A stretch of DNA of 64,000 nucleotides from Variovorax gracilis (GTDB taxonomy: Bacteria; Pseudomonadota; Gammaproteobacteria; Burkholderiales; Burkholderiaceae_C): contig NZ_JASZYF010000002.1 of NCBI RefSeq assembly GCF_030317115.1, positions 62,001-126,000 on the forward strand. Direction: 5' to 3'. The notes under the pieces were generated by a model, which did not search any database, had not been told where the DNA came from, and saw nothing but the letters and a program-made list of their open reading frames with translations. Both the position numbers and the translations under genes were made by a program. Positions 1 through 10,396 of the stretch are shown in pieces (the first letter of the stretch is position 1; each line of letters opens with the position of its first letter).

Positions 1-2070
1 TGCCTGCACCTTCTGCGCCACCCGGAAGCCAGCATCGACGACCTGATGGAGATCGTGCCGGCGCCCGACTTCCCCACCGCCGGGATCATCTACGGCATCA
101 ACGGCATCAAGGACGGCTACCGCACCGGCCGCGGCAAGGTCGTGATGCGCGCCAAGTGCCACTTCGAGGACATCGACCGGGGCCAGCGCCAGGCGATCAT
201 CGTCGACGAGCTCCCCTACCAGGTCAACAAGAAGACGCTCCAGGAGCGCATGGCCGAGCTGGTGCACGAGAAGAAGATAGAAGGCATCAGCCACATCCAG
301 GACGAGTCCGACAAGTCGGGCATGCGCCTGGTGATCGAGCTCAAGCGCGGCGAAGTGCCCGAGGTCATTCTCAACAACCTCTACAAGCAGACGCAGCTGC
401 AGGACACCTTCGGCATCAACATGGTGGCCCTCGTGGACGGCCAGCCGAAGCTGTGCAACCTCAAGGACCTGATCGAGGTCTTCCTCCAGCATCGTCGCGA
501 GGTCGTGACTCGCCGCACGGTGTTCAACCTGCGCAAGGCTCGCGAGCGCGGCCACGTCCTGGAAGGCCTGGCCGTCGCCCTCGCCAACATCGACGAATTC
601 ATCGCGATCATCCGCAATGCGCCGACGCCTCCGGTCGCCAAGGCCGAGCTGATGAGCCGCGCCTGGGACAGCAAGCTGGTGCGCGAGATGCTGACCCGGA
701 CGCGTGCAGACGGCGGCGTGATCAACGCGGACGACTACCGCCCGGACGGCCTGGAACGCGAATTCGGCATGAACCCGAACGGCCTCTACAGGCTGTCGGA
801 CACGCAGGCCCAGGAAATCCTCCAGATGCGCCTGCAACGCCTGACCGGCCTGGAGCAGGACAAGATCGTCGCAGAGTACAAGGAAGTGATGGCCGAGATC
901 GACGACCTGCTCGACATCCTGGCCAAGCCCGAACGCGTCTCGGTGATCATCGGCGACGAACTCACCACGATCAAGCAGGAGTTCGGCCAGACCAAGCTCG
1001 GCGTCCGCCGCAGCCAGGTCGAGCACAGCGCCTTCGACCTCTCCACGGAGGATCTGATCACGCCGACCGACATGGTCGTGACGCTCTCCCACAGCGGCTA
1101 CATCAAGAGCCAGCCGCTCGGGGAATATCGGGCCCAGAAGCGCGGCGGCCGCGGCAAGCAGGCCACCGCAACCAAAGAGGACGACTGGATCGACCAGCTC
1201 TTCATCGCGAACACGCACGACTACATCCTCTGCTTCTCGAATCGCGGCCGCCTCTACTGGCTCAAGGTCTGGGAAGTGCCTGCGGGATCGCGCGGCTCCA
1301 GGGGGCGACCGATCGTCAACATGTTCCCGCTCCAGGAGGGCGAGAAGATCAACGTCGTGCTGGCACTGACCGGCGAGAAGCGAACTTTCCCCGCCAACCA
1401 GTACGTGTTCATGGCGACCTCGATGGGTACCGTCAAGAAGACGGCGCTCGACGAGTTCAGCAACCCGCGCAAGGCCGGCATCATCGCCGTGGACCTCGAT
1501 CCGGGCGACTACCTGATCGGCGCCGCGCTGACCGATGGCGCACATGACGTGATGCTGTTCTCCGACGGCGGCAAGGCGGTCCGCTTCGACGAGAACGACG
1601 TGCGACCCATGGGCCGCAACGCCCGCGGCGTGCGCGGCATGACGCTGGAAGACGGCCAGGGCGTGATCGCCATGCTCGTCGCCGAAGACGAGGAGCAAAG
1701 CGTCCTGACTGCCACGGAAAACGGTTACGGAAAAAGAACAAGCATTACCGAGTACACGCGTCATGGCCGGGGAACCAAGGGCATGATTGCTATTCAACAG
1801 AGTGAACGTAACGGCAAAGTGGTGGCCGCGACTCTCGTGCATGCCGACGACGAGATCATGCTCATCACCGACAAGGGTGTGCTCGTGCGCACCCGGGTCG
1901 CCGAAATTCGCGAACTCGGTCGCGCGACGCAAGGCGTCACGCTGATCGGGCTCGATGAAGGTGCCAAGCTAAGCGGGCTGCAGCGTATCGTGGAAAACGA
2001 CGCGAATGTCGAGAATGAGCCCGGCGCCGACGACACTCCTTCCTCATCTTCAACGGAGAATCCTCAGTGA
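1..2070 (+). CDS. gyrA: DNA gyrase subunit A, C-terminal part (5' end outside window)
   Basis: This is the 3' part of gyrA; the reading frame is open from base 1, so the start lies upstream of the window. GyrA is the breakage-reunion subunit of DNA gyrase, which introduces negative supercoils. The fragment begins inside the catalytic core ([19 protein letters not shown], a core segment downstream of the active-site tyrosine), runs through the coiled-coil and tower, and ends with the beta-pinwheel C-terminal domain. A GyrA box variant, QKRGGRG, lies near bases 1133-1155 and is the hallmark separating gyrase from topoisomerase IV. The tail is acidic and serine-rich. The stop overlaps the next start by 4 bases, so the next gene is probably translationally coupled. 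Confidence 0.97.
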   Translation, partial: CLHLLRHPEASIDDLMEIVPAPDFPTAGIIYGINGIKDGYRTGRGKVVMRAKCHFEDIDRGQRQAIIVDELPYQVNKKTLQERMAELVHEKKIEGISHIQDESDKSGMRLVIELKRGEVPEVILNNLYKQTQLQDTFGINMVALVDGQPKLCNLKDLIEVFLQHRREVVTRRTVFNLRKARERGHVLEGLAVALANIDEFIAIIRNAPTPPVAKAELMSRAWDSKLVREMLTRTRADGGVINADDYRPDGLEREFGMNPNGLYRLSDTQAQEILQMRLQRLTGLEQDKIVAEYKEVMAEIDDLLDILAKPERVSVIIGDELTTIKQEFGQTKLGVRRSQVEHSAFDLSTEDLITPTDMVVTLSHSGYIKSQPLGEYRAQKRGGRGKQATATKEDDWIDQLFIANTHDYILCFSNRGRLYWLKVWEVPAGSRGSRGRPIVNMFPLQEGEKINVVLALTGEKRTFPANQYVFMATSMGTVKKTALDEFSNPRKAGIIAVDLDPGDYLIGAALTDGAHDVMLFSDGGKAVRFDENDVRPMGRNARGVRGMTLEDGQGVIAMLVAEDEEQSVLTATENGYGKRTSITEYTRHGRGTKGMIAIQQSERNGKVVAATLVHADDEIMLITDKGVLVRTRVAEIRELGRATQGVTLIGLDEGAKLSGLQRIVENDANVENEPGADDTPSSSSTENPQ

Positions 2071-2645
2071 AAAAAATCAAACTCGCGCTCCTGACGGTCG
2101 CGCTTGCCGGCAGCACGCTGGCCATGGCCCAGGACAAGGCCGCTCTCATCAAGCAGTTCATCGATCTGCAGAAGCCCGGCATCGAGTCGCTCGCGCGCGG
2201 TCTGGTCGAGCAATCGAGCGCCCCGATCGCACAGGCAGGCTCACAGTACCTGCAGACGCAAGTGCCGGCCGAAAAGCGCGAAGCGGCGGCCAAGGCGGCC
2301 GACGCCGAACTCAAGAAATACTTCGACGAGGCCTATCCCATCGTGCGCGACAAGGCCGTGCAGCTCGCACCGGGCGCCCTGACTCCCATCATGGAACAGA
2401 ACTTCAGCGAGGAAGAATTGCGCCAACTGCTGGCGTGGATCAACTCGCCGCTGAGCAAGAAGTACCAGGAGATGAATCCCAAGCTGCAGACCGCGCTGAC
2501 GGAAAAGCTGGTTGCCGAAACGCGTGCCTCGATCGAACCCAAGATGGTCGCCCTCGACAGCAGCGTAGCCAAGGCGCTGGGCGCTCCGACGGGTGGGGCA
2601 GCAGGAGCCAAGGCAGCGCCCGCCAAGGCGCCCGCCAAGAAGTGA
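2067..2645 (+). CDS. secreted DUF2059 family protein
   Basis: A 192-residue protein beginning with a GTG that overlaps the gyrA stop (GTGA). Residues 1-21 form a typical Sec signal peptide ([21 protein letters not shown], cleavage after AMA-Q), so it should be periplasmic. The central part contains [19 protein letters not shown], which fits the DUF2059 family of small helical proteins that often follow gyrA in Burkholderiales. The C-terminus is an Ala/Lys/Pro-rich tail. Molecular function is unknown. Its stop overlaps the start of serC by 4 bases, so gyrA, this gene and serC form a tightly coupled transcript. Confidence 0.9.
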   Translation: MKKIKLALLTVALAGSTLAMAQDKAALIKQFIDLQKPGIESLARGLVEQSSAPIAQAGSQYLQTQVPAEKREAAAKAADAELKKYFDEAYPIVRDKAVQLAPGALTPIMEQNFSEEELRQLLAWINSPLSKKYQEMNPKLQTALTEKLVAETRASIEPKMVALDSSVAKALGAPTGGAAGAKAAPAKAPAKK

Positions 2646-3763
2646 CGCAGCCAGCGGGTCCGCGCCCGTACAACTTCTCCGCCGGGCCGGCTGCCATGCC
2701 GGAGGCGGTGCTGCAGCGTGCAGCCGCCGAGATGCTGGACTGGGAAGGCAGCGGCATGAGCGTGATGGAGATGAGCCATCGCGGCAAGGAGTTCGGCGCG
2801 ATCTGCAGGCAGGCCGAAGCCGACATCCGCGATCTCCTCGCGGTGCCGGAGCAGTTCCACATCCTCTTCATGCAAGGGGGCGGGTTGGGCGAAAACGCGA
2901 TCGTGCCGATGAATCTTTCGCGCGGCACCAGCGCGGATTTCGTCGTCACCGGCAGCTGGAGCGCCAAGTCGCAGAAGGAAGCCCAGCGCTACTGCAAGGT
3001 CAACATCGCCGCAACCAATGCGGCAGACCAGCACACGCGCCTGCCCGACCCGTCGACGTGGCAGCTTTCGGGCAACGCATCGTACGTGCACATCTGCAGC
3101 AACGAGACGATCAACGGCGTCGAGTTCCAGGAAATCCCGGACCTTGCAGCCCTCGGCTGCCAGGCGCCGCTGGTGATGGATTTCTCGTCCCACGTCGCCT
3201 CACGGCCCGTCGATTGGCGCCATGTGGGCCTCGCTTTCGGCGGAGCCCAGAAGAACCTGGGTCCGGCCGGCCTCACGATCGTGATCGTCCGGGACGACCT
3301 CCTCGGCCACGCGCTCGAGATCTGCCCCAGTGCTTTCAATTACAAGACCGTCGCCGACAACCAGTCGATGTACAACACGCCTCCCACCTGGGGCATCTAC
3401 ATCGCCGGGTTGACCTTCCAGTGGCTGCGCCAGCAGACTGAGGGCGCACTCACAGGCGTCGCCGCCATGGAAGCCCGCAACATCGCCAAGGCACGGCTCT
3501 TGTACGACTTCATCGACGGCTCCGCGTTCTATGACAACAAGGTCGACGCCGCCTGCCGCTCGCGCATGAATGTGCCCTTCTTCTTGCGCGACGAAGGCCG
3601 CAACGACGCGTTCCTCGCCGGCGCGCGCGAAGCGGGCCTGCTGCAACTCAAGGGCCATAAGTCCCTCGGCGGCATGCGCGCGAGCATTTACAACGCCATG
3701 CCGCTGGCCGGGGTGCAGGCGCTCGTGTCCTACATGCGAGAATTCGAGCGGTCGCATGCCTAG
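2642..3763 (+). CDS. serC: phosphoserine aminotransferase
   Basis: A PLP-dependent class V aminotransferase that makes 3-phosphoserine from 3-phosphohydroxypyruvate and glutamate, and also acts in pyridoxal phosphate synthesis; cytosolic. The N-terminus [16 protein letters not shown] is diagnostic of SerC. The PLP lysine is expected at K204 in [12 protein letters not shown]. The frame stays open far upstream, but the family starts a few residues before PYNFSAGP, and a GTG at 2642 overlaps the preceding stop as GTGA. This gives 373 residues, a normal SerC length. It precedes pheA by 18 bases in a serine/aromatic amino-acid supraoperon. Confidence 0.96.
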   Translation: MTQPAGPRPYNFSAGPAAMPEAVLQRAAAEMLDWEGSGMSVMEMSHRGKEFGAICRQAEADIRDLLAVPEQFHILFMQGGGLGENAIVPMNLSRGTSADFVVTGSWSAKSQKEAQRYCKVNIAATNAADQHTRLPDPSTWQLSGNASYVHICSNETINGVEFQEIPDLAALGCQAPLVMDFSSHVASRPVDWRHVGLAFGGAQKNLGPAGLTIVIVRDDLLGHALEICPSAFNYKTVADNQSMYNTPPTWGIYIAGLTFQWLRQQTEGALTGVAAMEARNIAKARLLYDFIDGSAFYDNKVDAACRSRMNVPFFLRDEGRNDAFLAGAREAGLLQLKGHKSLGGMRASIYNAMPLAGVQALVSYMREFERSHA

Positions 3764-3781
3764 ACGCTGCGCACCTCAACG

Positions 3782-4900
3782 ATGACCGCACCCGCTCCAC
3801 AGCCCTCCGCCCCTGACACCTCCTCCAGCCTTGCCGATCTGCGCGTGCAGATCGACTCGCTCGATCAACAGCTTCTCGATCTCCTGAACCGGCGCGCGCA
3901 TGTTGCCGAGCAGGTCGGCGAGGTCAAGAAGCGCGAGGGCACGCCCTTCTTCCGCCCCGATCGCGTGGCGCAGGTGATCGAGAAGATGCAGCAGAGCAAC
4001 GGCGGGCCGCTCAAGGATCTGCACGTCGCGGCCATCTGGCGCGAGATCATGTCGGCCTGCCTGGCGCTGGAGTCGCCTCAGCGGGTGGCCGTACTGGGGC
4101 CTGAAGGCACGTTCTGCGAACAGGCGGCCGTCGAGTACTTCGGCGGCGCCGCCGACCTCATCTACTGCGCGAGCTTCGACGAAGTCTTCCACGCCACCGC
4201 CGCAGGCAGCGCGCAGTACGGCGTGGTCGGCGTCGAGAATTCCACCGAGGGTGTCGTCACCCGCTCGCTCGACCTGTTCCTCCACTCGCCAACCCACGTC
4301 GTCGGCGAGGTCAGCTTGCTGGTGCGCCATCACCTGCTGCGTACCAGCAACGAACTCGAAGGCATCGAGGCGGTGCTTGCCCACCCGCAAGCGCTGGCCC
4401 AGTGCCAGACGTGGCTTTCCAAGCATCTCCCGCATGCTGAACGGCGCGCAGTCTCCAGCAACGCAGAAGGCGCGCGTCTCGCGGCCGGCAATCCGGCCTG
4501 GGCCGGACTCGCCAGCGAGCGCGCAGCCACCCGTTTCGGGCTGCATATCGTCGCGCATGCAATCCAGGACGACTCGTACAACCGCACCCGCTTTGCCGTC
4601 ATCTGCCTCCCGCAGACCCTGGCAATGCCGCCCTCGTCGGCCAAGGACTGCACCAGCCTCGTCGTGTCGGTGCCCAACCGCCCCGGCGCGGTCCATGACC
4701 TGCTGGTGCCGCTGAAGAACAACAACGTCTCGATGACCCGCTTCGAGTCGCGTCCGGCGCGCACCGGCCAGTGGGAGTACTACTTCTACATCGACCTCGA
4801 CGGGCATCCTTCGCAGCCCAACGTCGCCGCCGCGCTGACCGAACTGCGCAAGCTGTGCGCGTTCTACAAGGTCATCGGCGCCTACCCGGTCACCGCCTGA
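3782..4900 (+). CDS. pheA: bifunctional chorismate mutase / prephenate dehydratase
   Basis: A P-protein of 372 residues converting chorismate to prephenate and then phenylpyruvate, the committed branch to phenylalanine. An AroQ-type chorismate mutase domain (about residues 18-100, LADLRVQIDSLDQQLLDLLNRR) is followed by prephenate dehydratase (about 104-280, with GPEGTFCEQAA and GVVGVENSTEGVV) and a C-terminal ACT domain (about 295-370, VPNRPGAVHDLLVPL and FESRPAR). The ESRP element is the phenylalanine-binding motif, so feedback inhibition by phenylalanine is expected. tyrA follows 12 bases downstream. No hisC-type aminotransferase lies between pheA and tyrA. Confidence 0.97.
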   Translation: MTAPAPQPSAPDTSSSLADLRVQIDSLDQQLLDLLNRRAHVAEQVGEVKKREGTPFFRPDRVAQVIEKMQQSNGGPLKDLHVAAIWREIMSACLALESPQRVAVLGPEGTFCEQAAVEYFGGAADLIYCASFDEVFHATAAGSAQYGVVGVENSTEGVVTRSLDLFLHSPTHVVGEVSLLVRHHLLRTSNELEGIEAVLAHPQALAQCQTWLSKHLPHAERRAVSSNAEGARLAAGNPAWAGLASERAATRFGLHIVAHAIQDDSYNRTRFAVICLPQTLAMPPSSAKDCTSLVVSVPNRPGAVHDLLVPLKNNNVSMTRFESRPARTGQWEYYFYIDLDGHPSQPNVAAALTELRKLCAFYKVIGAYPVTA

Positions 4901-4912
4901 GGCTCGCCGACG

Positions 4913-5791
4913 ATGTTTGAACAGTTGGGTCTGATCGGCTGCGGATTGATGGGCGGATCCTTCGCCCTGGCACTCAAGCGTGCCCGCCTGGTCAAGCGCG
5001 TGGTCGGCTACAGCAAGTCTCCCTCCACCACCGAGCGCGCCAAGCAGCTCGGCGTGATCGACGTGGCTGCGCCTTCCGCGCTGCTCGCGGTGTCGGGGGC
5101 CGATCTGGTCCTGATCGCCGTGCCGGTCGGGGCCTCGGAACAGACGTTCAAGGCAATCCGACACGGCATCACCGAGCAGATGCTGGTGATGGACGTGGGA
5201 TCGACCAAGGGCGACGTGATCGAGGCGGCGCGCCGCGGACTGCAGGATCAGCTCGGCGCGTTCGTCCCGGCGCATCCCATCGCCGGCAAGGAAGTCGCGG
5301 GCGTCGAGCATGCCGACGTCGGCCTGTACACGGGACGCCAGGTGGTGCTCACGCCGATCAAGGCCACGTTGCGTTCCAATGTCCAGCGGGCCACGCGGGT
5401 CTGGACCAGCATCGGCGCCAAGGTGGTGACGATGACGCCCGAGGCGCACGACAGCGCCTTCGCCGCCGTCAGTCACCTGCCCCATCTGCTCGCCTTCGCC
5501 TTCACCAATGCCATTGCCGCCCATCCCCAGGGCGAACGGTTCCTGGAACTTGCTGGGCCCGGCTTTCGCGACTTCACGCGCATCGCGGCCAGCGAGCCTG
5601 CGGTGTGGCGCGACATCCTGCTCGCCAATCGCGAACAGGTGCTGCTCCAGTCGCAGGCGTTTCGCGACGCCCTGACGCAGCTTGAAGCCATGGTGGCCTC
5701 GGGCAACGCGCAAGCTCTCGAAGACGCCATCGCCGCGGCGAGCCGCACTCGCACGCAATGGCATCCCGGCGTCGCGGCTTCGCCCGACTGA
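4913..5791 (+). CDS. tyrA: prephenate dehydrogenase
   Basis: A 292-residue NAD(P)-dependent dehydrogenase of the tyrosine branch, converting prephenate (or arogenate) to 4-hydroxyphenylpyruvate (or tyrosine). It opens with a Rossmann motif, [19 protein letters not shown], followed by the catalytic-domain signatures [10 protein letters not shown] and [12 protein letters not shown], where the histidine is the expected catalytic residue, and [11 protein letters not shown]. It lacks chorismate mutase and ACT domains, so it is the short monofunctional type. It is co-directional with pheA and aroA; the aroA ATG lies 3 bases beyond its stop. Confidence 0.95.
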   Translation: MFEQLGLIGCGLMGGSFALALKRARLVKRVVGYSKSPSTTERAKQLGVIDVAAPSALLAVSGADLVLIAVPVGASEQTFKAIRHGITEQMLVMDVGSTKGDVIEAARRGLQDQLGAFVPAHPIAGKEVAGVEHADVGLYTGRQVVLTPIKATLRSNVQRATRVWTSIGAKVVTMTPEAHDSAFAAVSHLPHLLAFAFTNAIAAHPQGERFLELAGPGFRDFTRIAASEPAVWRDILLANREQVLLQSQAFRDALTQLEAMVASGNAQALEDAIAAASRTRTQWHPGVAASPD

Positions 5792-5793
5792 CA

Positions 5794-7788
5794 ATGTTCT
5801 CGACCCCCTTCCTCGATATTCCACCGCTCGCATCGGCAGCCGGCACCGTCCGCCTGCCGGGCTCCAAGAGCATCTCCAACCGGGTTCTGCTGCTGGCGGC
5901 GCTCGCCAGCGGCACGACGACGGTTCACGACCTGCTCGACTCCGACGACACGCGCGTCATGCTGGATGCGCTCGCTGCGCTCGGCTGCGGCATCGACCGG
6001 ACCGGCACCACCCTTCGCATCGAAGGGCTCGGCGGCAAGCTCCGGACGCCTGAGGCCTCGCTGTTCCTGGGTAACGCCGGCACGGCGATGCGCCCGCTCA
6101 CCGCCGCACTGGCACTCCTGGGCGGCGAATTCGAGCTCCGTGGCGTCCCGCGCATGCACGAGCGTCCGATCGGCGACCTGGTCGACGCGCTGACCCAGCT
6201 GGGCTGTCATATCGACTACTTCGGCAACCCGGGCTACCCGCCGCTGCGGATTCACCCGGTCGCGCTCGATTCGCTGCAGCTCGATGCGCCGATCCGCGTG
6301 CGCGGTGATGTCTCCAGCCAGTTCCTGACCGCGCTGCTGCTGGCGCTGCCACTGGCGGCGCGCCGGGACATCGTGATCGAAGTGGTCGGCGAACTCATTT
6401 CCAAGCCTTACATCGAGATCACGCTCAACCTGCTCGCGCGCTTCGGCATCTCGGTAAAGCGGGACGGCTGGCAGCGATTCACGATTCCGGCGGGCAGCCA
6501 GTACAGCTCACCCGGGGAAATCCACGTCGAGGCCGATGCGTCGTCGGCCAGCTACTTCATCGCACTCGGCGCCATCGCCGAGGGCTCGGGGATCCGGATC
6601 GAAGGCGTCGGCGCCGACTCGATCCAGGGTGACATCCGCTTCGTCGAGGCCGCCCGCCTGATGGGCGCCCGCGTCGACAGCGGGCCGAACTGGCTCGCGA
6701 TTTCGCGCGGTACCTGGCCGCTGAAGTCGATCGACATCGACGCGAATCACATTCCCGACGCAGCCATGACGCTCGCCGTGATGGCGCTCTACGCCGACGG
6801 TCCCAGCACCCTGCGCAACATCGCGAGCTGGCGCGTGAAGGAAACCGATCGCATCGACGCCATGGCGAACGAGCTGCGCAAGCTCGGTGCCACCGTCCAG
6901 GACGGCCCGGACTTCATCCGCGTCCATCCGCTGGCCGCGCCGGGCTGGCGCGCGGCGAGCATCCGCACCTACGACGATCACCGAGTGGCGATGTGTTTTT
7001 CGCTGGCTGCATTCAATCCGGCCGGCGTGGCGGTGCGCATCCTGGATCCGCACTGCGTCGCCAAGACCTTCCCCCAGTATTTTGAAACCCTGTTCTCAGT
7101 GGCCAAGACCGTCGAGGTGCCGGTGATCTGCATCGACGGACCGACCGCGTCGGGAAAGGGCACGCTGACCGTCGAAGTGGCACGCAGCCTCGGCTACCAC
7201 TACCTCGACTCGGGCTCGCTCTACCGCGTCACCGGCCTTGCCATGCGGCGCAGCGGCCTGGATGCGATCGCCGAGCACGAGGCCCGGATCGCCGACCTCG
7301 CTCGCGGCCTTCCGCTGAGCTTCAGCGAAGGCAATGTGCTCCTGGCCGGCGAAGACGTGAGCGACGCGATCCGTACCGAGGCCGCCGGCATGGACGCCTC
7401 CCGGGTATCGGCACTGCCAGCCGTGCGCACCGCGTTGCTGGCGCTGCAAAGAAGCTTCCGCCGCCTTCCCGGCCTGGTGGCCGATGGCCGAGACATGGGC
7501 ACGGTGGTCTTTCCGGACGCCAGGCTCAAGGTATTCCTCACGGCCAGCGCCGCCCACCGGGCCGAGCGACGCTATAAGCAATTGATTTCAAAGGGTATTT
7601 CGACTACAATCGATACCCTTCGCGCCGACCTGGAAGCGCGTGACCTCCGGGATTCGTCCCGCATCGTCGCGCCGCTCAAGCCGGCGCCTGACGCCCGCCT
7701 CCTGGACAACTCCTTCCTTTCGGTCGAGCAATCGGTCGAACAGGTGCTGGACTGGTGGCAGCAAGTACAGCCCTTCAAGTCTTCTTGA
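5794..7788 (+). CDS. aroA-cmk: bifunctional EPSP synthase / cytidylate kinase (AroA-Cmk fusion)
   Basis: A 664-residue fusion. Residues 1-438 are 3-phosphoshikimate 1-carboxyvinyltransferase ([62 protein letters not shown]). Residues 440-664 are CMP/dCMP kinase, with the P-loop [11 protein letters not shown], the NMP-binding [11 protein letters not shown] and the [13 protein letters not shown] element. The two parts join with essentially no linker and no internal stop. The enzyme serves the shikimate pathway and pyrimidine nucleotide metabolism. I chose the ATG at 5794 ([12 protein letters not shown]), just after the tyrA stop, over an in-frame ATG at 5758 inside tyrA. The fusion is known in Burkholderiales. 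An AT-rich patch near 7582-7610 carries a promoter-like sequence. Confidence 0.96.
   Translation: MFSTPFLDIPPLASAAGTVRLPGSKSISNRVLLLAALASGTTTVHDLLDSDDTRVMLDALAALGCGIDRTGTTLRIEGLGGKLRTPEASLFLGNAGTAMRPLTAALALLGGEFELRGVPRMHERPIGDLVDALTQLGCHIDYFGNPGYPPLRIHPVALDSLQLDAPIRVRGDVSSQFLTALLLALPLAARRDIVIEVVGELISKPYIEITLNLLARFGISVKRDGWQRFTIPAGSQYSSPGEIHVEADASSASYFIALGAIAEGSGIRIEGVGADSIQGDIRFVEAARLMGARVDSGPNWLAISRGTWPLKSIDIDANHIPDAAMTLAVMALYADGPSTLRNIASWRVKETDRIDAMANELRKLGATVQDGPDFIRVHPLAAPGWRAASIRTYDDHRVAMCFSLAAFNPAGVAVRILDPHCVAKTFPQYFETLFSVAKTVEVPVICIDGPTASGKGTLTVEVARSLGYHYLDSGSLYRVTGLAMRRSGLDAIAEHEARIADLARGLPLSFSEGNVLLAGEDVSDAIRTEAAGMDASRVSALPAVRTALLALQRSFRRLPGLVADGRDMGTVVFPDARLKVFLTASAAHRAERRYKQLISKGISTTIDTLRADLEARDLRDSSRIVAPLKPAPDARLLDNSFLSVEQSVEQVLDWWQQVQPFKSS
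7582..7610 (+). promoter_or_regulatory. sigma70-like promoter inside cmk, upstream of rpsA
   Basis: TTGATT (7582-7587), a 17-base spacer and TACAAT (7605-7610) give a near-consensus housekeeping promoter in an AT-rich patch of otherwise GC-rich coding sequence. It points toward rpsA, about 338 bases downstream. In E. coli, rpsA is also transcribed from promoters within the upstream cmk gene, which supports a real role. Sequence inspection only. Confidence 0.6.
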
Positions 7789-7947
7789 TCGGCGTTTCGG
7801 TCCAGCAGGTCCCCGCCGCGCGACAGCGCATCGGCCCGCTGGTTGTTCAACCTCAACCGGGCCCCAAGCCCACACCACCGCCGTCTCCAGATCCAAGCCA
7901 GCCGCAATGGTGCTGCTGCAAACCCTGCGTGACGGAAGGAAAACACA

Positions 7948-9633
7948 ATGTCTGAATCTTTTGCCGACCTATTCGAAGAATCCCTGAAGCGTTCCGAAAT
8001 GCGCACCGGCGAGGTCATCACCGCCGAAGTCGTGCGTGTCGAACACAACCACGTCGTGGTCAACGCAGGCCTCAAGTCCGAAGCCTACGTGCCGATCGAG
8101 GAGTTCAAGAACGACAAGGGCGAACTCGAAGTCCAGGCCGGCGATTTCGTTTCCGTTGCCATCGGCAGCGTTGAAAACGGCTACGGCGACACCATCCTCT
8201 CGCGCGACACCGCCAAGCGTCTGGCTTCGTGGCTCGCGCTCGAGAAGGCCCTCGAGTCCGGCGACTTCGTCACCGGCACGACGAGCGGCAAGGTCAAGGG
8301 CGGCCTCACCGTCCTGGTCAACGGCATCCGCGCATTCCTGCCGGGTTCGCTGATCGACACGCGTCCGATCAAGGACCTGACCCCCTACGAGAACAAGACC
8401 CTCGAATTCAAGGTCATCAAGCTCGATCGCAAGCGCAACAACGTGGTGCTCTCGCGCCGCGCCGTGGTCGAAGCCAGCATGGGCGAAGAACGCGCCAAGC
8501 TGATGGAAACCCTGAAGGAAGGCGCAGTCGTGCGCGGCGTCGTCAAGAACATCACCGAATACGGTGCGTTCGTCGACCTCGGCGGCATCGACGGTCTGCT
8601 GCACATCACCGACATGGCATGGCGCCGCGTCCGCCATCCGAGCGAAGTGGTGCAGGCCGGCCAGGAAATCACCGCCAAGATCCTCAAGTTCGACACCGAG
8701 AAGAACCGTGTCTCGCTGGGTCTCAAGCAAATGGGCGACGACCCGTGGATGGGCGTTTCGCGCCGCTACCCGCAATCGACCCGTCTGTTCGGCAAGGTCA
8801 CGAACATTGCCGACTACGGCGCGTTCGTCGAACTCGAACCCGGCATCGAAGGCCTGGTGCACGTCTCCGAAATGGACTGGACCAACAAGAACATCGCTCC
8901 GAACAAGATCGTCTCGCTGGGCGATGAAGTCGAAGTCATGGTCCTCGAAATCGACGAAGACAAGCGCCGCATCAGCCTGGGCATGAAGCAGTGCAAGGCC
9001 AACCCGTGGCAAGAGTTCGCGCAGAACACCAAGCGCGGCGACCGCGTCAAGGGCCCGATCAAGTCGATCACCGACTTCGGCGTGTTCGTGGGTCTGGCTG
9101 CCGGCATCGACGGTCTGGTTCACCTGTCCGACCTCTCGTGGAACGAAGCCGGCGAAACCGCCGTTCGCAACTACAAGAAGGGCCAGGAAGTCGAAGCGAT
9201 CGTGCTGGCTGTCGACGTCGACCGCGAGCGCATCAGCCTCGGCATCAAGCAACTCGACAGCGACCCATTCACGACGTTCACCACCGTGAACGACAAGGGC
9301 CAGATCGTGACCGGCAAGGTCAAGACCGTGGACGCCCGCGGCGCTGAAATCGACCTCGGTGAAGACATCATTGGCTACCTGCGCGCCAGCGAAATCTCCC
9401 GCGACCGCGTGGAAGATGCACGCAACGTGCTCAAGGAAGGCGACGAAGTCACGGCCGTGGTGGTCAATGTGGATCGCAAGACCCGCAACATCCAGCTGTC
9501 GATCAAGCAGAAGGACATGGTCGACCAGCAGGAAGCCATGCAGAGCCTGAGCCAGCAGTCGGCACGCGAGAACGCGGGCACGACCAGCCTCGGCGCCCTG
9601 CTGCGCGCCAAGCTGGACAACAGCGACAAGTAA
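7948..9633 (+). CDS. rpsA: 30S ribosomal protein S1
   Basis: A 561-residue RNA-binding protein of the small ribosomal subunit that helps mRNA docking and unfolding. Six S1 OB-fold repeats can be followed: about residues 18-85, 105-170, 190-260 ([32 protein letters not shown]), 277-347 ([32 protein letters not shown]), 364-435 and 450-520. The latter repeats carry the typical GAFV/GVFV and DGLVH signatures. A good ribosome-binding site (GGAAGG) precedes the ATG. The 159-base leader after cmk holds no gene. A strong terminator follows. Confidence 0.98.
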   Translation: MSESFADLFEESLKRSEMRTGEVITAEVVRVEHNHVVVNAGLKSEAYVPIEEFKNDKGELEVQAGDFVSVAIGSVENGYGDTILSRDTAKRLASWLALEKALESGDFVTGTTSGKVKGGLTVLVNGIRAFLPGSLIDTRPIKDLTPYENKTLEFKVIKLDRKRNNVVLSRRAVVEASMGEERAKLMETLKEGAVVRGVVKNITEYGAFVDLGGIDGLLHITDMAWRRVRHPSEVVQAGQEITAKILKFDTEKNRVSLGLKQMGDDPWMGVSRRYPQSTRLFGKVTNIADYGAFVELEPGIEGLVHVSEMDWTNKNIAPNKIVSLGDEVEVMVLEIDEDKRRISLGMKQCKANPWQEFAQNTKRGDRVKGPIKSITDFGVFVGLAAGIDGLVHLSDLSWNEAGETAVRNYKKGQEVEAIVLAVDVDRERISLGIKQLDSDPFTTFTTVNDKGQIVTGKVKTVDARGAEIDLGEDIIGYLRASEISRDRVEDARNVLKEGDEVTAVVVNVDRKTRNIQLSIKQKDMVDQQEAMQSLSQQSARENAGTTSLGALLRAKLDNSDK

Positions 9634-9644
9634 GCTGCGTCCGA

Positions 9645-9682
9645 GGACAGAGTGGGCCCATGCGCCGCTCTGTCCTTTTTTT
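9645..9682 (+). terminator. Rho-independent terminator after rpsA
   Basis: A perfect 8-base stem GGACAGAG (9645-9652) / CTCTGTCC (9668-9675) with a 15-base loop is followed directly by seven Ts (9676-9682). It ends the rpsA transcript 11 bases past the stop and lies upstream of ihfB. This also argues against any ihfB start upstream of 9703. Confidence 0.88.
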
Positions 9683-9702
9683 CGTCTCCGTTTTTTCTTG
9701 CC

Positions 9703-10020
9703 ATGACCCGCTCCGACCTTGTCGAAGAACTCGCAGCGCGCTTTGCGCAGCTGACGCACCGCGATGCCGAATACGCCGTCAAGACCATTCTTGATGCGAT
9801 GAGCGACGCTCTGGTGCGCGGGCACCGGATCGAGATCCGCGGATTCGGAAGCTTTACCGTGAACCGGCGCCCTCCGCGCATCGGGCGCAATCCGCGCTCG
9901 GGCGAGAGCGTGCAGATTCCCGAGAAGCGCGTGCCGCACTTCAAGCCGGGCAAGGCCCTTCGCGAAGCGGTCGACGCACGAACCGTCGAGCTCGACGCCG
10001 CGAAACAGAAACGCGGCTGA
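9703..10020 (+). CDS. ihfB: integration host factor subunit beta
   Basis: A 105-residue HU/IHF-family DNA-bending protein that pairs with IHF alpha and shapes nucleoid structure, transcription and recombination. Recognised from [21 protein letters not shown] at the N-terminus, the [22 protein letters not shown] beta-arm signature (shortened here to its core [13 protein letters not shown]) and [12 protein letters not shown] at the C-terminus. An upstream in-frame GTG at 9652 would add residues translated from the rpsA terminator hairpin, so the ATG at 9703 is chosen. The rpsA-ihfB adjacency is conserved in proteobacteria. Confidence 0.95.
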   Translation: MTRSDLVEELAARFAQLTHRDAEYAVKTILDAMSDALVRGHRIEIRGFGSFTVNRRPPRIGRNPRSGESVQIPEKRVPHFKPGKALREAVDARTVELDAAKQKRG

Positions 10021-10027
10021 GTCGCCG

Positions 10028-10056
10028 TTGGGGTCCGCGACAGGCGGGCATAGAAT
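10028..10056 (+). promoter_or_regulatory. sigma70-like promoter for lapAB
   Basis: TTGGGG (10028-10033), a 17-base spacer and TAGAAT (10051-10056) lie just after the ihfB stop and just upstream of lapA. The predicted transcription start would fall only about 10-16 bases before the lapA ATG. The -35 box is imperfect. Confidence 0.45.
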
Positions 10057-10072
10057 TCCCCCGCCAACGGGG

Positions 10073-10396
10073 ATGCGCATGAAATACCTCCTGTGGCTGC
10101 TCAAGGCAGCCATTTTTTTTACCCTCTTCGCCTTCGCGCTGAACAACCAGCACGACGCCACCGTCTACTTCTTCTTCGGCACGTCCTGGCGCGCGCCACT
10201 CGTGCTCGTGGTGCTCGCGGCATTCGCGGGAGGGCTCGTGGTCGGCGCGTTAGGCATGCTGCCGGGCTGGTGGAAGCACCGCAGCGCGGCGGCTCAGTTG
10301 CCCGCCACCCCGGTGCCGACCGGAACATCCGCCACGACGCCCGCCCAGCCGGTCGTCACCACCGACCTACCCGCCGTACGCCAACATGGACTTTGA
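10073..10396 (+). CDS. lapA: LapA family inner-membrane protein (DUF1049)
   Basis: A 107-residue protein of the LapA/YciS family, two transmembrane helices near residues 5-22 and 38-62 with the conserved ALNNQHDATVYFFFG stretch between them. In E. coli LapA acts with LapB at the inner membrane in LPS assembly and LpxC turnover. The tail is a Pro/Thr/Ala-rich stretch. Two close ATGs (10073 and 10079) are possible; either gives a proper membrane anchor. It overlaps lapB by 11 bases, the usual lapAB arrangement. Confidence 0.88.
   Translation: MRMKYLLWLLKAAIFFTLFAFALNNQHDATVYFFFGTSWRAPLVLVVLAAFAGGLVVGALGMLPGWWKHRSAAAQLPATPVPTGTSATTPAQPVVTTDLPAVRQHGL

Noticed and set aside
7969..10161. 730-codon open frame antisense to rpsA and ihfB
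   Set aside because: Shadow of highly conserved genes; no motifs or ribosome-binding site.
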